This document shows positions 8,965-20,179 of a DNA stretch of 59,541 bases, piece after piece. The DNA lies in the NCBI GenBank assembly GCA_030753265.1, contig JASMCQ010000076.1, forward strand, positions 1 through 59,541, given 5' to 3'. Below the pieces are notes generated by a model. That model was not told the origin of the DNA and made no database searches. It saw only the letters and a list, made by a program, of their open reading frames with translations. Each line of letters starts with the position of its first letter. Within the stretch, counting starts at the first letter, position 1. Source of the DNA: Dehalococcoidia bacterium (lineage in GTDB: Bacteria; Chloroflexota; Dehalococcoidia; UBA3495). Position numbers and translations under genes: made by a program.

Positions 8965-9102
8965 GCTCATCCCACGCTATGCTTCGGCAATCGAGAGTGT
9001 CAACCGGGGCCGCGTCACCGGGGCGGCCCTGTATCAGAGGCCGGCGCTACCGGCGAAACAGTGGTTCACCGGCGTGCCCAAGAAACCGGTCCGAATCACC
9101 GG

Positions 9103-9142
9103 CCCAGAAGCCGGCGCCCCCACACGGGCGCCGGCTTCTGGG
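9103..9142. terminator. Long perfect hairpin, probable end of the MFS operon
   Basis: A 17-bp perfect inverted repeat (CCCAGAAGCCGGCGCCC and its complement) with a 6-nt loop lies downstream of the minus-strand MFS and small membrane protein genes. There is no U-tract on either side, so it may protect the 3' end or slow polymerase rather than act as a classical terminator. Confidence 0.5.
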
Positions 9143-9164
9143 CAAGGATTGGGTCCCTTCAAGT

Positions 9165-9395
9165 CTAGTCCGGGCCGGGTACCCGGGGGCCGGGGTGCCG
9201 CCGCCGTTGGACCAGGTAGAACACCACCACGGAGACGGGCATGAGCAGGATCAGCACCCCCAGGCCGGCCACGATGGTCCACGGCCCCACTACCAGCACG
9301 CTGTCCAGCAGGTCTTTGATCCGCTCGAACAGGTCCGGGTCCACCGCCTCGCCGTGATGCCTGGCCAGTGACCCGAGAATTGACCAGGGCATCAC
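9165..9395 (-). CDS. Small single-span membrane protein
   Basis: The product has 76 residues: an amphipathic start, one hydrophobic helix (about residues 36-62, VLVVGPWTIVAGLGVLILLM), then a basic and proline-rich tail starting with QRRRH. It begins 3 nt after the stop of the upstream MFS gene, with GTG or the next ATG as start, which suggests translational coupling. No family is recognised. It may accompany the transporter. Confidence 0.5.
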   Translation of the reverse strand: MMPWSILGSLARHHGEAVDPDLFERIKDLLDSVLVVGPWTIVAGLGVLILLMPVSVVVFYLVQRRRHPGPRVPGPD

Positions 9396-9398
9396 GGA

Positions 9399-10697
9399 TC
9401 AGTCCCCCGCGGCCGCGGCTGGCCGCGCCTGGTAGCGGATCGAATACCTCTCCTCTTTAATGGTGAAAGCGGCGAGGGCCGCTAAGAAGAGTAGCGAGCC
9501 AACAATGGCGAAGGGCAAGGTATAGGAGCCGGTAGCGTCTCTCAGAGCCCCGGCCAGCAACACCGCGCTGGCGCCTCCTACCTGGTGGAAGACGAAGGTT
9601 ATCCCGGAAATGGTCCCCAGGGCCCGCACACCGTAGACGTCAGCGGTCAAGGACATTGTCAGCGGACCGGTCGCGATCCACGAGACCCCGGCCATGGCGG
9701 CGAACGCCCACAACCCGAATGTGGAGGAAGTGGCCAGCAAGACGACGTAGGCGCAGCCACGGATCAGGTACACTGCGGCCAGGACATTCTTGCGCCGAAA
9801 CCTGTCCCCGAGTATTCCCGCTCCGATGCTTCCGGCGACGTTCAGGAGCATCATGAACGAGAATATCCAAGCCGCCATGATCGGGGAGGCGCCCACCTCT
9901 TCCTCCGCGTAAGCCACGAAGTGAATGGCGATCACCATCGTGGTGGCGCCGCAGGCGAAGAACGCGGCGGACATCTGCCAGAAGGGTGGGGACTGAAACG
10001 GCTGCTTCCACTGGTCTGTTTCCAATGGCCCGGATGGCTGGGGGACAACTCCACCAGCGCCGCCTGGTGGTTGGCCGGGCTTGCCACCTAACCGCTGCCC
10101 TAGTTTGTTGGGGCTGTCACGAAGAAACAGTAAGGCAAATGGCACCGAGAGCACCAAAATGATCAGGCCCAAGACGACCCAGGTTACCCGCCAGCTGGTG
10201 GCTTCGATCAAGTAGGCAGCGAACGGGACCAGGATTAACCCGCCGACGGACACTCCAGCTGAATTGATCCCCACCACCGTGGCCCGTTTACTCCGAAACC
10301 ACTTGGACAGCAAAGCCGCCGTATTGGTCAATCCGCTACCGCTCAGGCCCGTGGAAACCACGACACCAAACATGAAGGCAAGGAACAGGATGTGGAAAGT
10401 GAAGGCAAGGGATACCGTGGCCAGACCGACGACTATCAGGCTGGCGATAATGATCCGGGCACCCATCCGGTCGAACAGGTACCCCATGAACGGCTGGGTT
10501 AGCCCGTTGACCAGGAGGCCCAATGAAACGGCCAATGAGATGGTCGTCCTGTCCCACCCCAAGTCGTCGCTCATGGGTTTGACGAATACGCCGAATGTCT
10601 GACGGGCGCCCACCGTGACCAGGGCTATAAAGAGACACGCCGCGACCACGTACCAGCCCTGGTACAGGCCGCGAGTCTGGCTTTCGTTTGTTGTCAT
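9399..10697 (-). CDS. MFS transporter, oxalate/formate-antiporter-like
   Basis: This is a 432-residue permease with 12 predicted helices. The first loop motif (QPFMGYLFDRMGARI) and helix patterns TFGVFVKPMSDDLGW and GLSGSGLTNTAALLSKWF are typical of the OFA/monocarboxylate branch of MFS. Such carriers exchange or take up carboxylates; the substrate here is unknown. The internal ATG at 10697 (MTTNESQTRGLYQGWYVV) is preferred to an upstream in-frame start at 10775, because the extra 26 residues are basic, low-complexity and lie before the first conserved helix. A similar MFS gene lies upstream on the same strand. Confidence 0.85.
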   Translation of the reverse strand: MTTNESQTRGLYQGWYVVAACLFIALVTVGARQTFGVFVKPMSDDLGWDRTTISLAVSLGLLVNGLTQPFMGYLFDRMGARIIIASLIVVGLATVSLAFTFHILFLAFMFGVVVSTGLSGSGLTNTAALLSKWFRSKRATVVGINSAGVSVGGLILVPFAAYLIEATSWRVTWVVLGLIILVLSVPFALLFLRDSPNKLGQRLGGKPGQPPGGAGGVVPQPSGPLETDQWKQPFQSPPFWQMSAAFFACGATTMVIAIHFVAYAEEEVGASPIMAAWIFSFMMLLNVAGSIGAGILGDRFRRKNVLAAVYLIRGCAYVVLLATSSTFGLWAFAAMAGVSWIATGPLTMSLTADVYGVRALGTISGITFVFHQVGGASAVLLAGALRDATGSYTLPFAIVGSLLFLAALAAFTIKEERYSIRYQARPAAAAGD

Positions 10698-10947
10698 TCC
10701 TTGTCGGCGGCCTTCGGGCCGGCCCATCCTGCGAGACAGCCCGGTGATCCCCTCACGTGCCGGTACCCTCCTCACCGCGCCATCCCGCAGTGCCCTCTTT
10801 TCAAAACCGGAGCATTCATCTTAACACCCGGCCTCAGGACCGCCTAGCCCGCTCCCGGGGGTCTTGGTCGCACCTGCCGCAAGAGGGACTGTATATTCTC
10901 TTGCTGAAACGAAAGACCAAAGCTGCCCGGTCTCCGCCGGGCCGTGC

Positions 10948-12312
10948 TTACTCCCGGCCTGGCGGAGCGTCTTGGGCGTCTCCTCCAGTACGAACGGCGG
11001 TGAGCCGCGCCGGCAGCTTGGGACGCCGCATGGAAGCATAGGCCCCCGCGGAAAAGGCGGCGACCACCGAGGCGACCACCAAGGGAACACCGTAGCTGTC
11101 GTGGTGGTCAAACCACCAGCCCGAGGCAAAAGGCATCACCAGCCAGGCCCAACTGTAGCTCATGCCGATGAACCCCCGTAGAGTGGCGTAGTGCCTTCGT
11201 CCAAAGTAATCGCCTATGGTCCCCCAGTTTATCGGTGTGATGCCTTCCGAGGTCCCGCCGATGACCGCCGCGGCCACGATGATCCAAGTCCGGTCGGAAG
11301 ACAGCAGAAGGACGAAAGCGATAACGTACAGGAGCATCCCTCCGCCCAAGACCGCCGGTTTCGGAGCCCGGTCGGCGAAGTATCCAAACAAAAGCTTGGA
11401 GGGGACGTTCATGCCGGTCCACAAAGTGTAGATCAAGCCCGCGGAAGCGGGATCCACCCCCTTCCATTGGAAAATCGCGATGAGGTGGACCTCCACCGCC
11501 GCCCTCGACGCCTGCCGCAACATGGTGCCAACCAGCAGCGACCAGTAGCCCCAGGTGCGCAGGGCCTCCTTCACGGTGTAGTCAACCTGGTCGTAGTCGC
11601 TGGTCCCTCTTATCGCCGAGCCCATTCGCCGCTGCTCCGCGGCCTTACTGGCGGCGGCAACCTCCTCCGGCGTCACCCCGTCGGGCAGCAGGCCGATGCT
11701 TTCCGGGGATTCCTTGAGGAATCGAGAGAGAGGCAGGACAATCAGCAGGTAGGCGCACGCCGCCATTACCGCGGCGGTCCGCCAGCTGTATGCGGCAATC
11801 ACCAGGACCATGACGGGTATCATGGCGGTTGAGCCAAGATTTCCCGTGGCTTCGCGGATCGCCATGGCTCTCACTCGAAAACGGCTGAACCATTTGTTGA
11901 CCATGGCCATCATGGCATCTTCAAACGCCATCGTAGCCCCAAAGGAAATGAACAACATGTAGGCCAGGGCGAAGATCCAGACATTGGTGGCAGTAGCGAA
12001 GATGATGAACCCGGCGCCGGCCAGCACCGTGCCGATGATCAACATCCTCTTGGTCCCGAACCGGTCCACCATGTAACCGACGGCAGGTCCTCCCAGGGCT
12101 CCCTCCGAACGAGCCAAGGAGAAAATCAGGGACGCGGTGGCCCGGCTCAGCCCCAGGCTGGTTTCCACCGGTATCAGGAAGACGGTGGCGCCCCGAGAGT
12201 AGAAGCTGTTGTTCACCGCGCCGATGAAGCTGACCAGGGCGAGCATTCGCCACCCGTAATACATCTTCTTCGGTCGGTGGAGATCAGATACGGTACTACC
12301 CATACGTTCCAT
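10948..12312 (-). CDS. MFS transporter
   Basis: This 454-residue MFS permease has the branch-typical start KKMYYGWRMLALVSF, motif A as GYMVDRFGTKR and an early charged helix RATASLIFSLARSEG. It resembles the neighbouring minus-strand MFS carrier in general layout but is not a close copy. The C-terminal 25 residues are polar and probably cytoplasmic. An ATG at 12303 is a possible alternative start. Its divergent neighbour across about 350 nt is an amidohydrolase, which could make or use the transported compound. Confidence 0.85.
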   Translation of the reverse strand: MERMGSTVSDLHRPKKMYYGWRMLALVSFIGAVNNSFYSRGATVFLIPVETSLGLSRATASLIFSLARSEGALGGPAVGYMVDRFGTKRMLIIGTVLAGAGFIIFATATNVWIFALAYMLFISFGATMAFEDAMMAMVNKWFSRFRVRAMAIREATGNLGSTAMIPVMVLVIAAYSWRTAAVMAACAYLLIVLPLSRFLKESPESIGLLPDGVTPEEVAAASKAAEQRRMGSAIRGTSDYDQVDYTVKEALRTWGYWSLLVGTMLRQASRAAVEVHLIAIFQWKGVDPASAGLIYTLWTGMNVPSKLLFGYFADRAPKPAVLGGGMLLYVIAFVLLLSSDRTWIIVAAAVIGGTSEGITPINWGTIGDYFGRRHYATLRGFIGMSYSWAWLVMPFASGWWFDHHDSYGVPLVVASVVAAFSAGAYASMRRPKLPARLTAVRTGGDAQDAPPGRE

Positions 12313-12664
12313 CGTGGGTCAGACGTTTGCCGGAACGACCCTTTGCCTATTTTCCCGGTCCCATCGCCGGCCGGGACCGGCTGGTGCCGGATCGGCATGG
12401 TCGGGCGGTCCAGCGCCCAGTCTACCAACAAGCGCCGGTTATTCCCACCGTCTTGTCGGTCCGGTGGGCTACAAGGCAGCGTTCGACTGCGGCACAAATT
12501 GGAGTGTGTTACCCTGGTCGAGTCCCGATCCCACCTGGTGAACTTCCCGGCCAGAATCAGGCCTATCGGCCGCCTCCAGCCACGGGACGGCCTTGAAACA
12601 CGGCGAAAAACAGCGCTTGGCGCCAAATCCGGAACTCTCGACAGAATCAGAGGTTGCGTTAGTA
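12313..12664. other. Divergent intergenic region
   Basis: This is about 350 nt between a minus-strand MFS gene and a plus-strand amidohydrolase. No coding sequence, hairpin or repeat stands out. It must hold both promoters. Confidence 0.4.
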
Positions 12665-13627
12665 ATGCGTTCCATCGATATTCACGCCCACGTCACGCCT
12701 GGAGCCTTCGTCCGGGCCACGGAATCGGGTGACAGCTGGTACGGCCTGAACGCGGACCTCCTCGGTCCCCACCGGAACAATCCCCGCACGACCTGGACGC
12801 CGGAGGAGCGGTTAGCGGACATGGACGCCTTGGGAGTGGATGTTCAGGTAGTATCGACCAACGCCTTCTTTTACGCCTACGAAAGGGATTCCGAGACCGC
12901 CGTCCGCATGGCCCGGGAGTGCAACGACCACGTGGCCCAGATGACCATGGACCATCCGGACCGGTTCTCCGGCCTCTGCCAGCTTCCCATGCAAGACATT
13001 GCCGCCGCCGTCGCTGAGTTGGAGCGGGGAGTGACCCAACTGGGCCTGAAGGGAGCCATGATCGGTGACCACGTCAACGGACGGACCTTCGATGAACCGG
13101 AGTTTCTGCCTTTCTGGAAGGCGGCGGAGCAGCTGAGCGCCGTCATCCTGATCCACCAGGGAGGCGCAACTGTGGTGAACGAGCGCACCAGCCGCTACCA
13201 TTTGCCCAACACCATCGGCAACCTGGCGGACCGAGCCGTCACCTTCGCTTCCCTCGTCTTCGGTGGGGTCATGGACCGGTACCCCAACCTGAAGGTCTGT
13301 CTCTCCCACGCCGGCGGCTACACCTGCTTCGGCATTGGCCGCATGGACCGGGGCTGGCAGGTGCGTTCGGAAGCGCGAATCCACCTCCAAAAGCCTCCAA
13401 GCGCGTACCTGGGACGCTTCTACTACGACTGCATCACCCACAGCGAAGCCGCCCTGCGGATGGTGATTGATACCGTTGGCATCGACCGGGTGGTCTTCGG
13501 CACCGATTGGCCTTTCGACATGGCCATCGATTGGCCGGTTACCTGGCTTCTGGGCCTTGAGAGCTTGACCCAAGCAGAGAAGGAAGCGATTCTGTGGAAG
13601 AACTCGGAGAAGCTTCTCGACATCTAA
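12665..13627 (+). CDS. ACMSD-type amidohydrolase / decarboxylase
   Basis: The product is a 320-residue TIM-barrel amidohydrolase of the aminocarboxymuconate-semialdehyde decarboxylase group. Metal ligands are visible: His7 and His9 in IDIHAH, His164 in ILIHQGG, His215 in CLSHAGG, and Asp281 in FGTDWPFD. Members decarboxylate or hydrolyse aromatic-derived acids, and the substrate here is unknown. The ATG at 12665 is chosen because the HxH motif should lie within the first ten residues; the frame stays open 24 codons further upstream but that stretch has no family character. It stands alone on the plus strand. Confidence 0.85.
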   Translation: MRSIDIHAHVTPGAFVRATESGDSWYGLNADLLGPHRNNPRTTWTPEERLADMDALGVDVQVVSTNAFFYAYERDSETAVRMARECNDHVAQMTMDHPDRFSGLCQLPMQDIAAAVAELERGVTQLGLKGAMIGDHVNGRTFDEPEFLPFWKAAEQLSAVILIHQGGATVVNERTSRYHLPNTIGNLADRAVTFASLVFGGVMDRYPNLKVCLSHAGGYTCFGIGRMDRGWQVRSEARIHLQKPPSAYLGRFYYDCITHSEAALRMVIDTVGIDRVVFGTDWPFDMAIDWPVTWLLGLESLTQAEKEAILWKNSEKLLDI

Positions 13628-13784
13628 AGTATTGTCCCGCCGTTATCCGGACCGCCATTTTCGGCTGGCCCAGCTCAAGGACCCCTATGGTAACCTCTTC
13701 ACATAAGCCGCGAAAACAGGGCGTGCCCGGCGCCGGGCCACCCAACAAACTGCTGCCGGTATTGGCAGGGTTTACCCTAAAGCC

Positions 13785-13883
13785 GTCATTCCGAGGAGCC
13801 ATGCGACGAGGAATCTGGTGCGAGATTCTTCCCGAGGAGCCTGGATCCACCACCCAAGACCCCTCGCTACACTCGGTGTGACA
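13785..13883. repeat. Palindromic intergenic repeat, family A
   Basis: It begins GTCATTCCGAGGAGCC and ends TCGGTGTGAC, with internal CGAGGAATCT and AGATTCTTCCCGAGG arms that pair. Related copies are at 16052-16148 and 23744-23814. Confidence 0.6.
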
Positions 13884-13980
13884 TGTCCCGGGGCACTATT
13901 GAGGCGAGGCCGAGCCGGAGAACGAGTGTACCTCGCTCGTCCGGCCCCACCGGGCAACAAGGGTAGATGAGGAGTAGACC

Positions 13981-15830
<1,850 letters not shown>

Positions 15831-16051
15831 AGATGGTGAAGGTGAAACCTCCGGGGGACCGGTGCAAGCCCGCGCCGCCGGCCGGTCAACTTGGGCAGGT
15901 ACTTGTCGTTCAAGCCCCTCCAGTTCGGCTCAGGACAAGCTCCGCGACACCTCTCATTGTTACCGTGAGTTTCTTCGTCGCTCCTCTCCCCAGAAACGTT
16001 CATGCCTTGATTGCGTGGGGCGCCATGGCCGGCGAAAATGGACACAGCCCT

Positions 16052-16148
16052 GTCATCCCGAGTCCTTCGCGGGGAGGACTCGGGATCTGGGGAGGTGGAG
16101 GAGAATCTCTGCCCAGATGCTTCGCCGCTGCGGCTGGCTCAGCATGAC
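16052..16148. repeat. Palindromic intergenic repeat, family A (variant)
   Basis: It begins GTCATCCCGAGTCC and ends GGCTCAGCATGAC, with internal GAGAATCTCTGCCCAG. The outer GTCAT...ATGAC ends match the other family A copies. Confidence 0.55.
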
Positions 16149-16259
16149 ACTTGCGAAGCAATAACATCTTACAAGAATCAAATCGGCTGAGTCCTACAGT
16201 GCCGCCCAGGTCTAGATTTACATCGGCGATACTCTGCGACGTTCCCGCCCGCCATCGCC

Positions 16260-16318
16260 TTTCCGGCGAAGGCCGGAATCCAGAGACGCCCCAGCTACAT
16301 CCCGGCCTTCGCCGGAAA
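16260..16318. repeat. Palindromic intergenic repeat, family B
   Basis: A perfect 17-bp inverted repeat (TTTCCGGCGAAGGCCGG and its complement) flanks about 25 nt, with AATCCAG next to the left arm. The same motif occurs at 48069-48167. Confidence 0.65.
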
Positions 16319-16583
16319 TAACGTCCGGGTAGCAATTCGTTTACGATTCACCAGGCTAGGGGCAAGCCGGAAGCCCCGGACACCTACCTTTCGAGTGCTC
16401 ACCGGCAAATGCCGAGTGCACGATCCTTGAAGTTGTTGCCCCGCCTACCCCACTCCCGCCGTGCCTCCCCACGGCTGGCTGAATTTGATATACTTTGGTC
16501 TCGAAAGACCCTTCGAAAACGAGAGCATCTGTCCATCGGGCCGGGGCTTACGAGCCGGATCCGATTGTGACTAGGAGGTCCCA

Positions 16584-17918
16584 ATGCGAGTAGTCCATTA
16601 CGTCAACCAGTTCTTTGGAGGTATCGGCGGCGAGGAGAAAGCCAATATTCCCGTGGAGGTGCGGGAGGGCCCGGTGGGTCCGGGCCGGCTTCTCCAGCAA
16701 CTCCTGGGCGACCAGGGTTCCGTGGTCGCCACTATCATCTGCGGCGATAACCACATCAACGAGGAACCGGAGGCCCTCAAGGCGGTAGTCCAGGCCCTGC
16801 GTGAGGCCCGGCCTGACGTCGTCATAGCGGGTCCGGCCTTCGACGCCGGCCGCTACGGCCTGGCTTGCGGAGCCGTGTGCCAAGCCGCCGAGGAGATAGG
16901 AATACCTGCCGTGACCGCCATGGAGCCCGAAAATCCGGGCGTGATCAGCTACCGGCGGTCCGTTGTAATGGTCCCCACCGACGCCGGCCCGGCCGAAATG
17001 CAGTCAATCCTTTCCCAGATGCAGCGCATCGCCCTGAAGCTCGGCGCCGGCGAAGAACTGGGGCCGGCCGAGGAGGAAGGTTACCTGCCTCGGGGAATCC
17101 GCAAGCTTGCCACGCGGCAAGGCCCCGGATACAAGCGGGCCCTCGCCATGCTGGTCAAGAAGCTCAACGGTCAGCCCTTCGTATCGGAAGTCCCCTTCCA
17201 GTCGCCCGAGAACGTCTCGCCGGCGGCGGCTCTGCCCGACCTGAGCCGCGCCACCATCGCGCTGGTATCCACCGGCGGGCTGATCCCTAAGGGTAACCCC
17301 GACCGCATGGTCGCCGGCAACGCCGACCGGTACCACGCTTACTCGATCGAGGGCCTGGCGAGCCTGACCAGCGACCGTTGGGAGGCGTTCCACAGCGGGT
17401 ACTACAATCAGATTGCCAGTGATAACCCCAACTACATCCTCCCATTGAGCCACTTGCGCCACCTTGAGTCGGAAGGGATAATTGGCCAGGTGTGCTCGCA
17501 CCTGTTCACCATGGCGGGCGTGAGCACCCCGGTGGCCAACTCCAAGGGCCTCGGAGTCAAGTTGGCCCAGGAACTCAAAGAGAAATCGGTGGATGCCTGT
17601 ATTCTGGTCGCCACTTGAGGGACCTGCAATCGTTGCGGCGCAACGATAACGAAAGAGATCGAACGGGTGGGCATACCGGTAGCCATGATCACCGCCCTGT
17701 ACACCCTGGCCCTCACCACCGGCGCCAACCGGGTGGTCAAGGGCTCCCGCATCGAGCACGTCTGCGGCGACCCGGATCTGGGCCCCGAGAAGGACTTCGC
17801 TTTCGGCCTCCGGATAGTCCAAACGGCGCTGGAGGCCCTCGAAACCACGGTCACCGGCCCCACTCTCTTCGAGCCGGGCGAGACCAGTTCCCCCAAGGAG
17901 GCGGTCCATGCGTCTTGA
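16584..17918 (+). CDS. Glycine/sarcosine/betaine reductase selenoprotein B (GrdB-like), UGA = Sec345
   Basis: The gene reads as 444 residues if UGA at 17616-17618 is selenocysteine. The Sec motif is VATUGTCNRCGATITKEIE, as in GrdB-type substrate-binding selenoproteins, where Sec attacks the alpha-carbon of the amine substrate. The N-terminus VVHYVNQFFGGIGGEEKA is typical, and length and Sec position match the family. A perfect 8-bp hairpin begins 11 nt after the UGA with its loop (GGC) about 18 nt after it, as in bacterial SECIS elements. A strong AGGAGGT lies 5 nt before the ATG. It overlaps the GrdE-like gene by 11 nt. Read conventionally the protein would stop at 344 residues and lose its active site. 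Substrate (glycine, sarcosine, betaine or other) is not decidable. Confidence 0.92.
17629..17647 (+). promoter_or_regulatory. Bacterial SECIS-like hairpin of the grdB-like gene
   Basis: ATCGTTGC (17629-17636), loop GGC, GCAACGAT (17640-17647) form a perfect 8-bp stem. The G-rich loop begins 18 nt after the UGA, the same spacing as in E. coli fdhF from memory. It should recruit SelB with Sec-tRNA. Confidence 0.75.
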
Positions 17919-19197
17919 AATGGGCACCTTTCCGGTAAATGAGATAGTCTTCGGGTCGCAAACCCGGTGGACCGATGGACTGCTGGAGGTCTGCCGGGAG
18001 GACCTCATCCAAGCCGTGGCCGATGATCCCCGGATAAAAAAGATCGAGTTGGAGCTGACCAATCCTGGCGACTCAACCCGCATCTGGCCGGTGCGAGATG
18101 TCGTCGAGCCTCGCATCAAGGTCCGGGGACAGGGCATGGTCTACCCCGGAATCTGCGGCCGGCCCATTGCCACCGTCGGCGAGGGGCGCACCCATCGGCT
18201 GTCCGGCATGGGGGTGGTCGAAGTATCCGAAACCCTTTGGCACGAGTCGGGGGGAGACCATATCTTCGTTTACCAGGATATGTCCGGCCCCTGGGCCGAG
18301 CTTATCCCCCAGAGCAGCCTGATCAGCTTGTGCGTCGTTGTCGAGCCGGACCCGGCACTCGGGGTCGATGCCAGAAACGACGCCGTCCACAAGGCGGTCC
18401 TGACGGTTTCCGACCTTCTGGCCGCGGCCACCAGCGAGTTGGAGCCGCCGGAGATAGAAGTTTTTGAACTCAAGGAGCCAGACCCATCCCTCCAGAACGT
18501 AGTCTACATCCAGTGCCTCCACTCACCACAAGCCATGTCGGGTTCCCCGAGCACTTTCTGCACATCAACCTATGGCCTCACCCAACTCACCCCGCCCTGG
18601 CTGTTTCACCCGAACGAAATTATGGACGGGGCGATCACCGGCCCTTATCGCACCGCCTTCGCCAACTCTTGGACGGTGGCCAACAACCCGTTGCTGCTGG
18701 ACCTGTACCGCCGCCAGGGCATCGACTTCAACTTCATCGGAGTCATCGCCACCCGGACCGAGTGGACCACCCAGCAGGAAAAGGAAATGACCGCCAACCA
18801 GACCGCCAAGCTGGCCAAGATGATTGGCGCCCAGGGCGCACTGGTTACCTGGGACGCGGGCGGCAACGAATTCATCGAGGTGATCCGCACGGTGCAGGCC
18901 TGTGAACACGTTGGGATCAAGACCGTGTTCCTTACCAGCGAAGATGATCCCACGGGCGCCGCGCCGACGATGCTGGAGCCGGTCCCCGAGGCCGACGCCA
19001 TCGTGACCACCGGGTTCTTCAAGTCTGAGTTGCTGGGCATGAGCCCCCTGCCACCGGTGGAGCGGGTCATCGGCAACCCTCAATTTATCAGCGGGCAGCT
19101 CCGGGACCACTACGTCCCCACTGCGGGTCCGCTACCCGCTCCCCAGCGCTACGACGACCACTACGGCTTCGGGGAGATTAGCAGCCAAGGGTACTGA
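17908..19197 (+). CDS. Reductase component B proprotein subunit (GrdE-like)
   Basis: The 429 residues resemble the GrdE/GrdG/GrdI proproteins that pair with the selenoprotein in component B: FFGSQTRW-like start, PWLFHPNEIMDGAIT, PLLLDLYRRQGIDFNFIGVI and a late VIGNPQF segment. In the family the chain is cut at an Asn-Cys bond just after the DGAI segment, and the Cys becomes a pyruvoyl group that binds the amine. Here that place reads GAITGPYRTAF (241-251) without Asn-Cys, so maturation and chemistry may differ. The start codon lies inside the end of the selenoprotein B gene, implying coupled translation in a 1:1 complex. Confidence 0.85.
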   Translation: MRLEMGTFPVNEIVFGSQTRWTDGLLEVCREDLIQAVADDPRIKKIELELTNPGDSTRIWPVRDVVEPRIKVRGQGMVYPGICGRPIATVGEGRTHRLSGMGVVEVSETLWHESGGDHIFVYQDMSGPWAELIPQSSLISLCVVVEPDPALGVDARNDAVHKAVLTVSDLLAAATSELEPPEIEVFELKEPDPSLQNVVYIQCLHSPQAMSGSPSTFCTSTYGLTQLTPPWLFHPNEIMDGAITGPYRTAFANSWTVANNPLLLDLYRRQGIDFNFIGVIATRTEWTTQQEKEMTANQTAKLAKMIGAQGALVTWDAGGNEFIEVIRTVQACEHVGIKTVFLTSEDDPTGAAPTMLEPVPEADAIVTTGFFKSELLGMSPLPPVERVIGNPQFISGQLRDHYVPTAGPLPAPQRYDDHYGFGEISSQGY

Positions 19198-19211
19198 GGG
19201 GGAGATCGCCC

Positions 19212-19233
19212 TTTGCGCCTATTGGAGCGCAAA
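19212..19233. other. Short hairpin between the GrdE-like gene and the TA island
   Basis: TTTGCGC (19212-19218) and GCGCAAA (19227-19233) form a 7-bp perfect stem with an 8-nt loop, 15 nt after the GrdE-like stop. There is no U-tract. It may mark the left boundary of the inserted island. Confidence 0.35.
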
Positions 19234-19338
19234 TCGGCTCTGCTTTCAGGGCTGGTTTATGTGGCTTGTTGAGCAGGGTTTTGAGCAATGTGCGGGTCGA
19301 TATGAATCGATGCTAGGCTCAAGAGAAGGGGGCCAACC

Positions 19339-20115
19339 GTGGCAGAAGCCATCGACCAGCCAGTGGACCGTTGCAAGTGCGACGCTACGCTCGACGAACC
19401 GGCCGGTACCCCAGTCGAAAACCGTGTTCCCTGTCCGTCTTGCGGCTCCAGGAACCGAGCTCTTGTCAGACGTTTGACGACGGAGATTGGGTTGAGCGCG
19501 CATCTGTCTGCACTCCAAGAGCGCCAAGGCGAAGTCATCAGCTTCTCCGAATCTGAGCGACAGGGGCTCGCCAGCGGAGCTTCCTTAGGAGACGATGGAG
19601 TCGACATGGTTCTTGTTGGGCCCAGCCCACAGGGCGAGCAAGACACGAAGGCAACGTGTGAAAGGTTGAGGGAGCGGCTTAACCTCGACGGTGCTAGCTG
19701 GACTTATGTTAGGGAGGGGAAGGAAGAGCCCGCAGATTGCGAACTGGTCGACGCAGGCAACGGCGAGAAAACGCTGAAAGTTCAGGTTGTCCGCGCCATT
19801 GTATCCCATGAGTTGTGGCGCGACCTGAACTCACGGAAATCTGCAACAAGATCCCTCTCGCCCGCGAAGGCCGTAGATGAGGTCCGGGCGGCCATTAAGA
19901 AGAAAGCCAACGACCGAAGGATTCCGGGGAACGTGCGATCACAGCTAGTCCTTGCTCTCGATGCCACGCGGCTGCCGGGCCTAGCATTCGACGCAATAAT
20001 GCGCGAGTTTCGAACGAAGAACATGGCATGGACGGCTTCCCTTGGTTTTGCCGCAGTCTGGCTCGTCGGATCGGAACTGCGGTTGGTCTGGCGCCTAGAT
20101 TCGTACAGCCTTTAG
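19339..20115 (+). CDS. Hypothetical protein with N-terminal zinc-knuckle
   Basis: The product is 258 residues. Near the N-terminus are CKC (about residue 12) and CPSCGSRN (about 32-39), likely one metal site. The rest is a charged, soluble alpha/beta protein with a basic helix at about 165-195 (SPAKAVDEVRAAIKKKA) and a more hydrophobic C-terminus. No family is recognised. Start is GTG with GGGGG about 6 nt upstream. Composition is less GC-rich than the flanking reductase genes, and it stands with TA-type genes, which supports acquisition by transfer. Confidence 0.55.
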   Translation: MAEAIDQPVDRCKCDATLDEPAGTPVENRVPCPSCGSRNRALVRRLTTEIGLSAHLSALQERQGEVISFSESERQGLASGASLGDDGVDMVLVGPSPQGEQDTKATCERLRERLNLDGASWTYVREGKEEPADCELVDAGNGEKTLKVQVVRAIVSHELWRDLNSRKSATRSLSPAKAVDEVRAAIKKKANDRRIPGNVRSQLVLALDATRLPGLAFDAIMREFRTKNMAWTASLGFAAVWLVGSELRLVWRLDSYSL

Positions 20116-20179
20116 CGTTTTATTGCCAGTCTTCTCGGTGTATGACGACTCGCTTGCGGCGATCAACTCCTGCTTCTAA

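Larger units (their letters stand above)
15831..16583. other. Intergenic region with two palindromic repeats
   Basis: About 750 nt without a recognised gene. It holds a family A repeat (16052-16148) and a family B repeat (16260-16318). TATACT near 16490 could be the -10 of a promoter for the selenoprotein B gene; the -35 is unclear. Confidence 0.5.

Noticed and set aside
17667..17918. Separate 83-residue gene after the UGA
   Set aside because: It is the C-terminus of the GrdB-like selenoprotein; it has no ribosome site and begins in the middle of a conserved segment.
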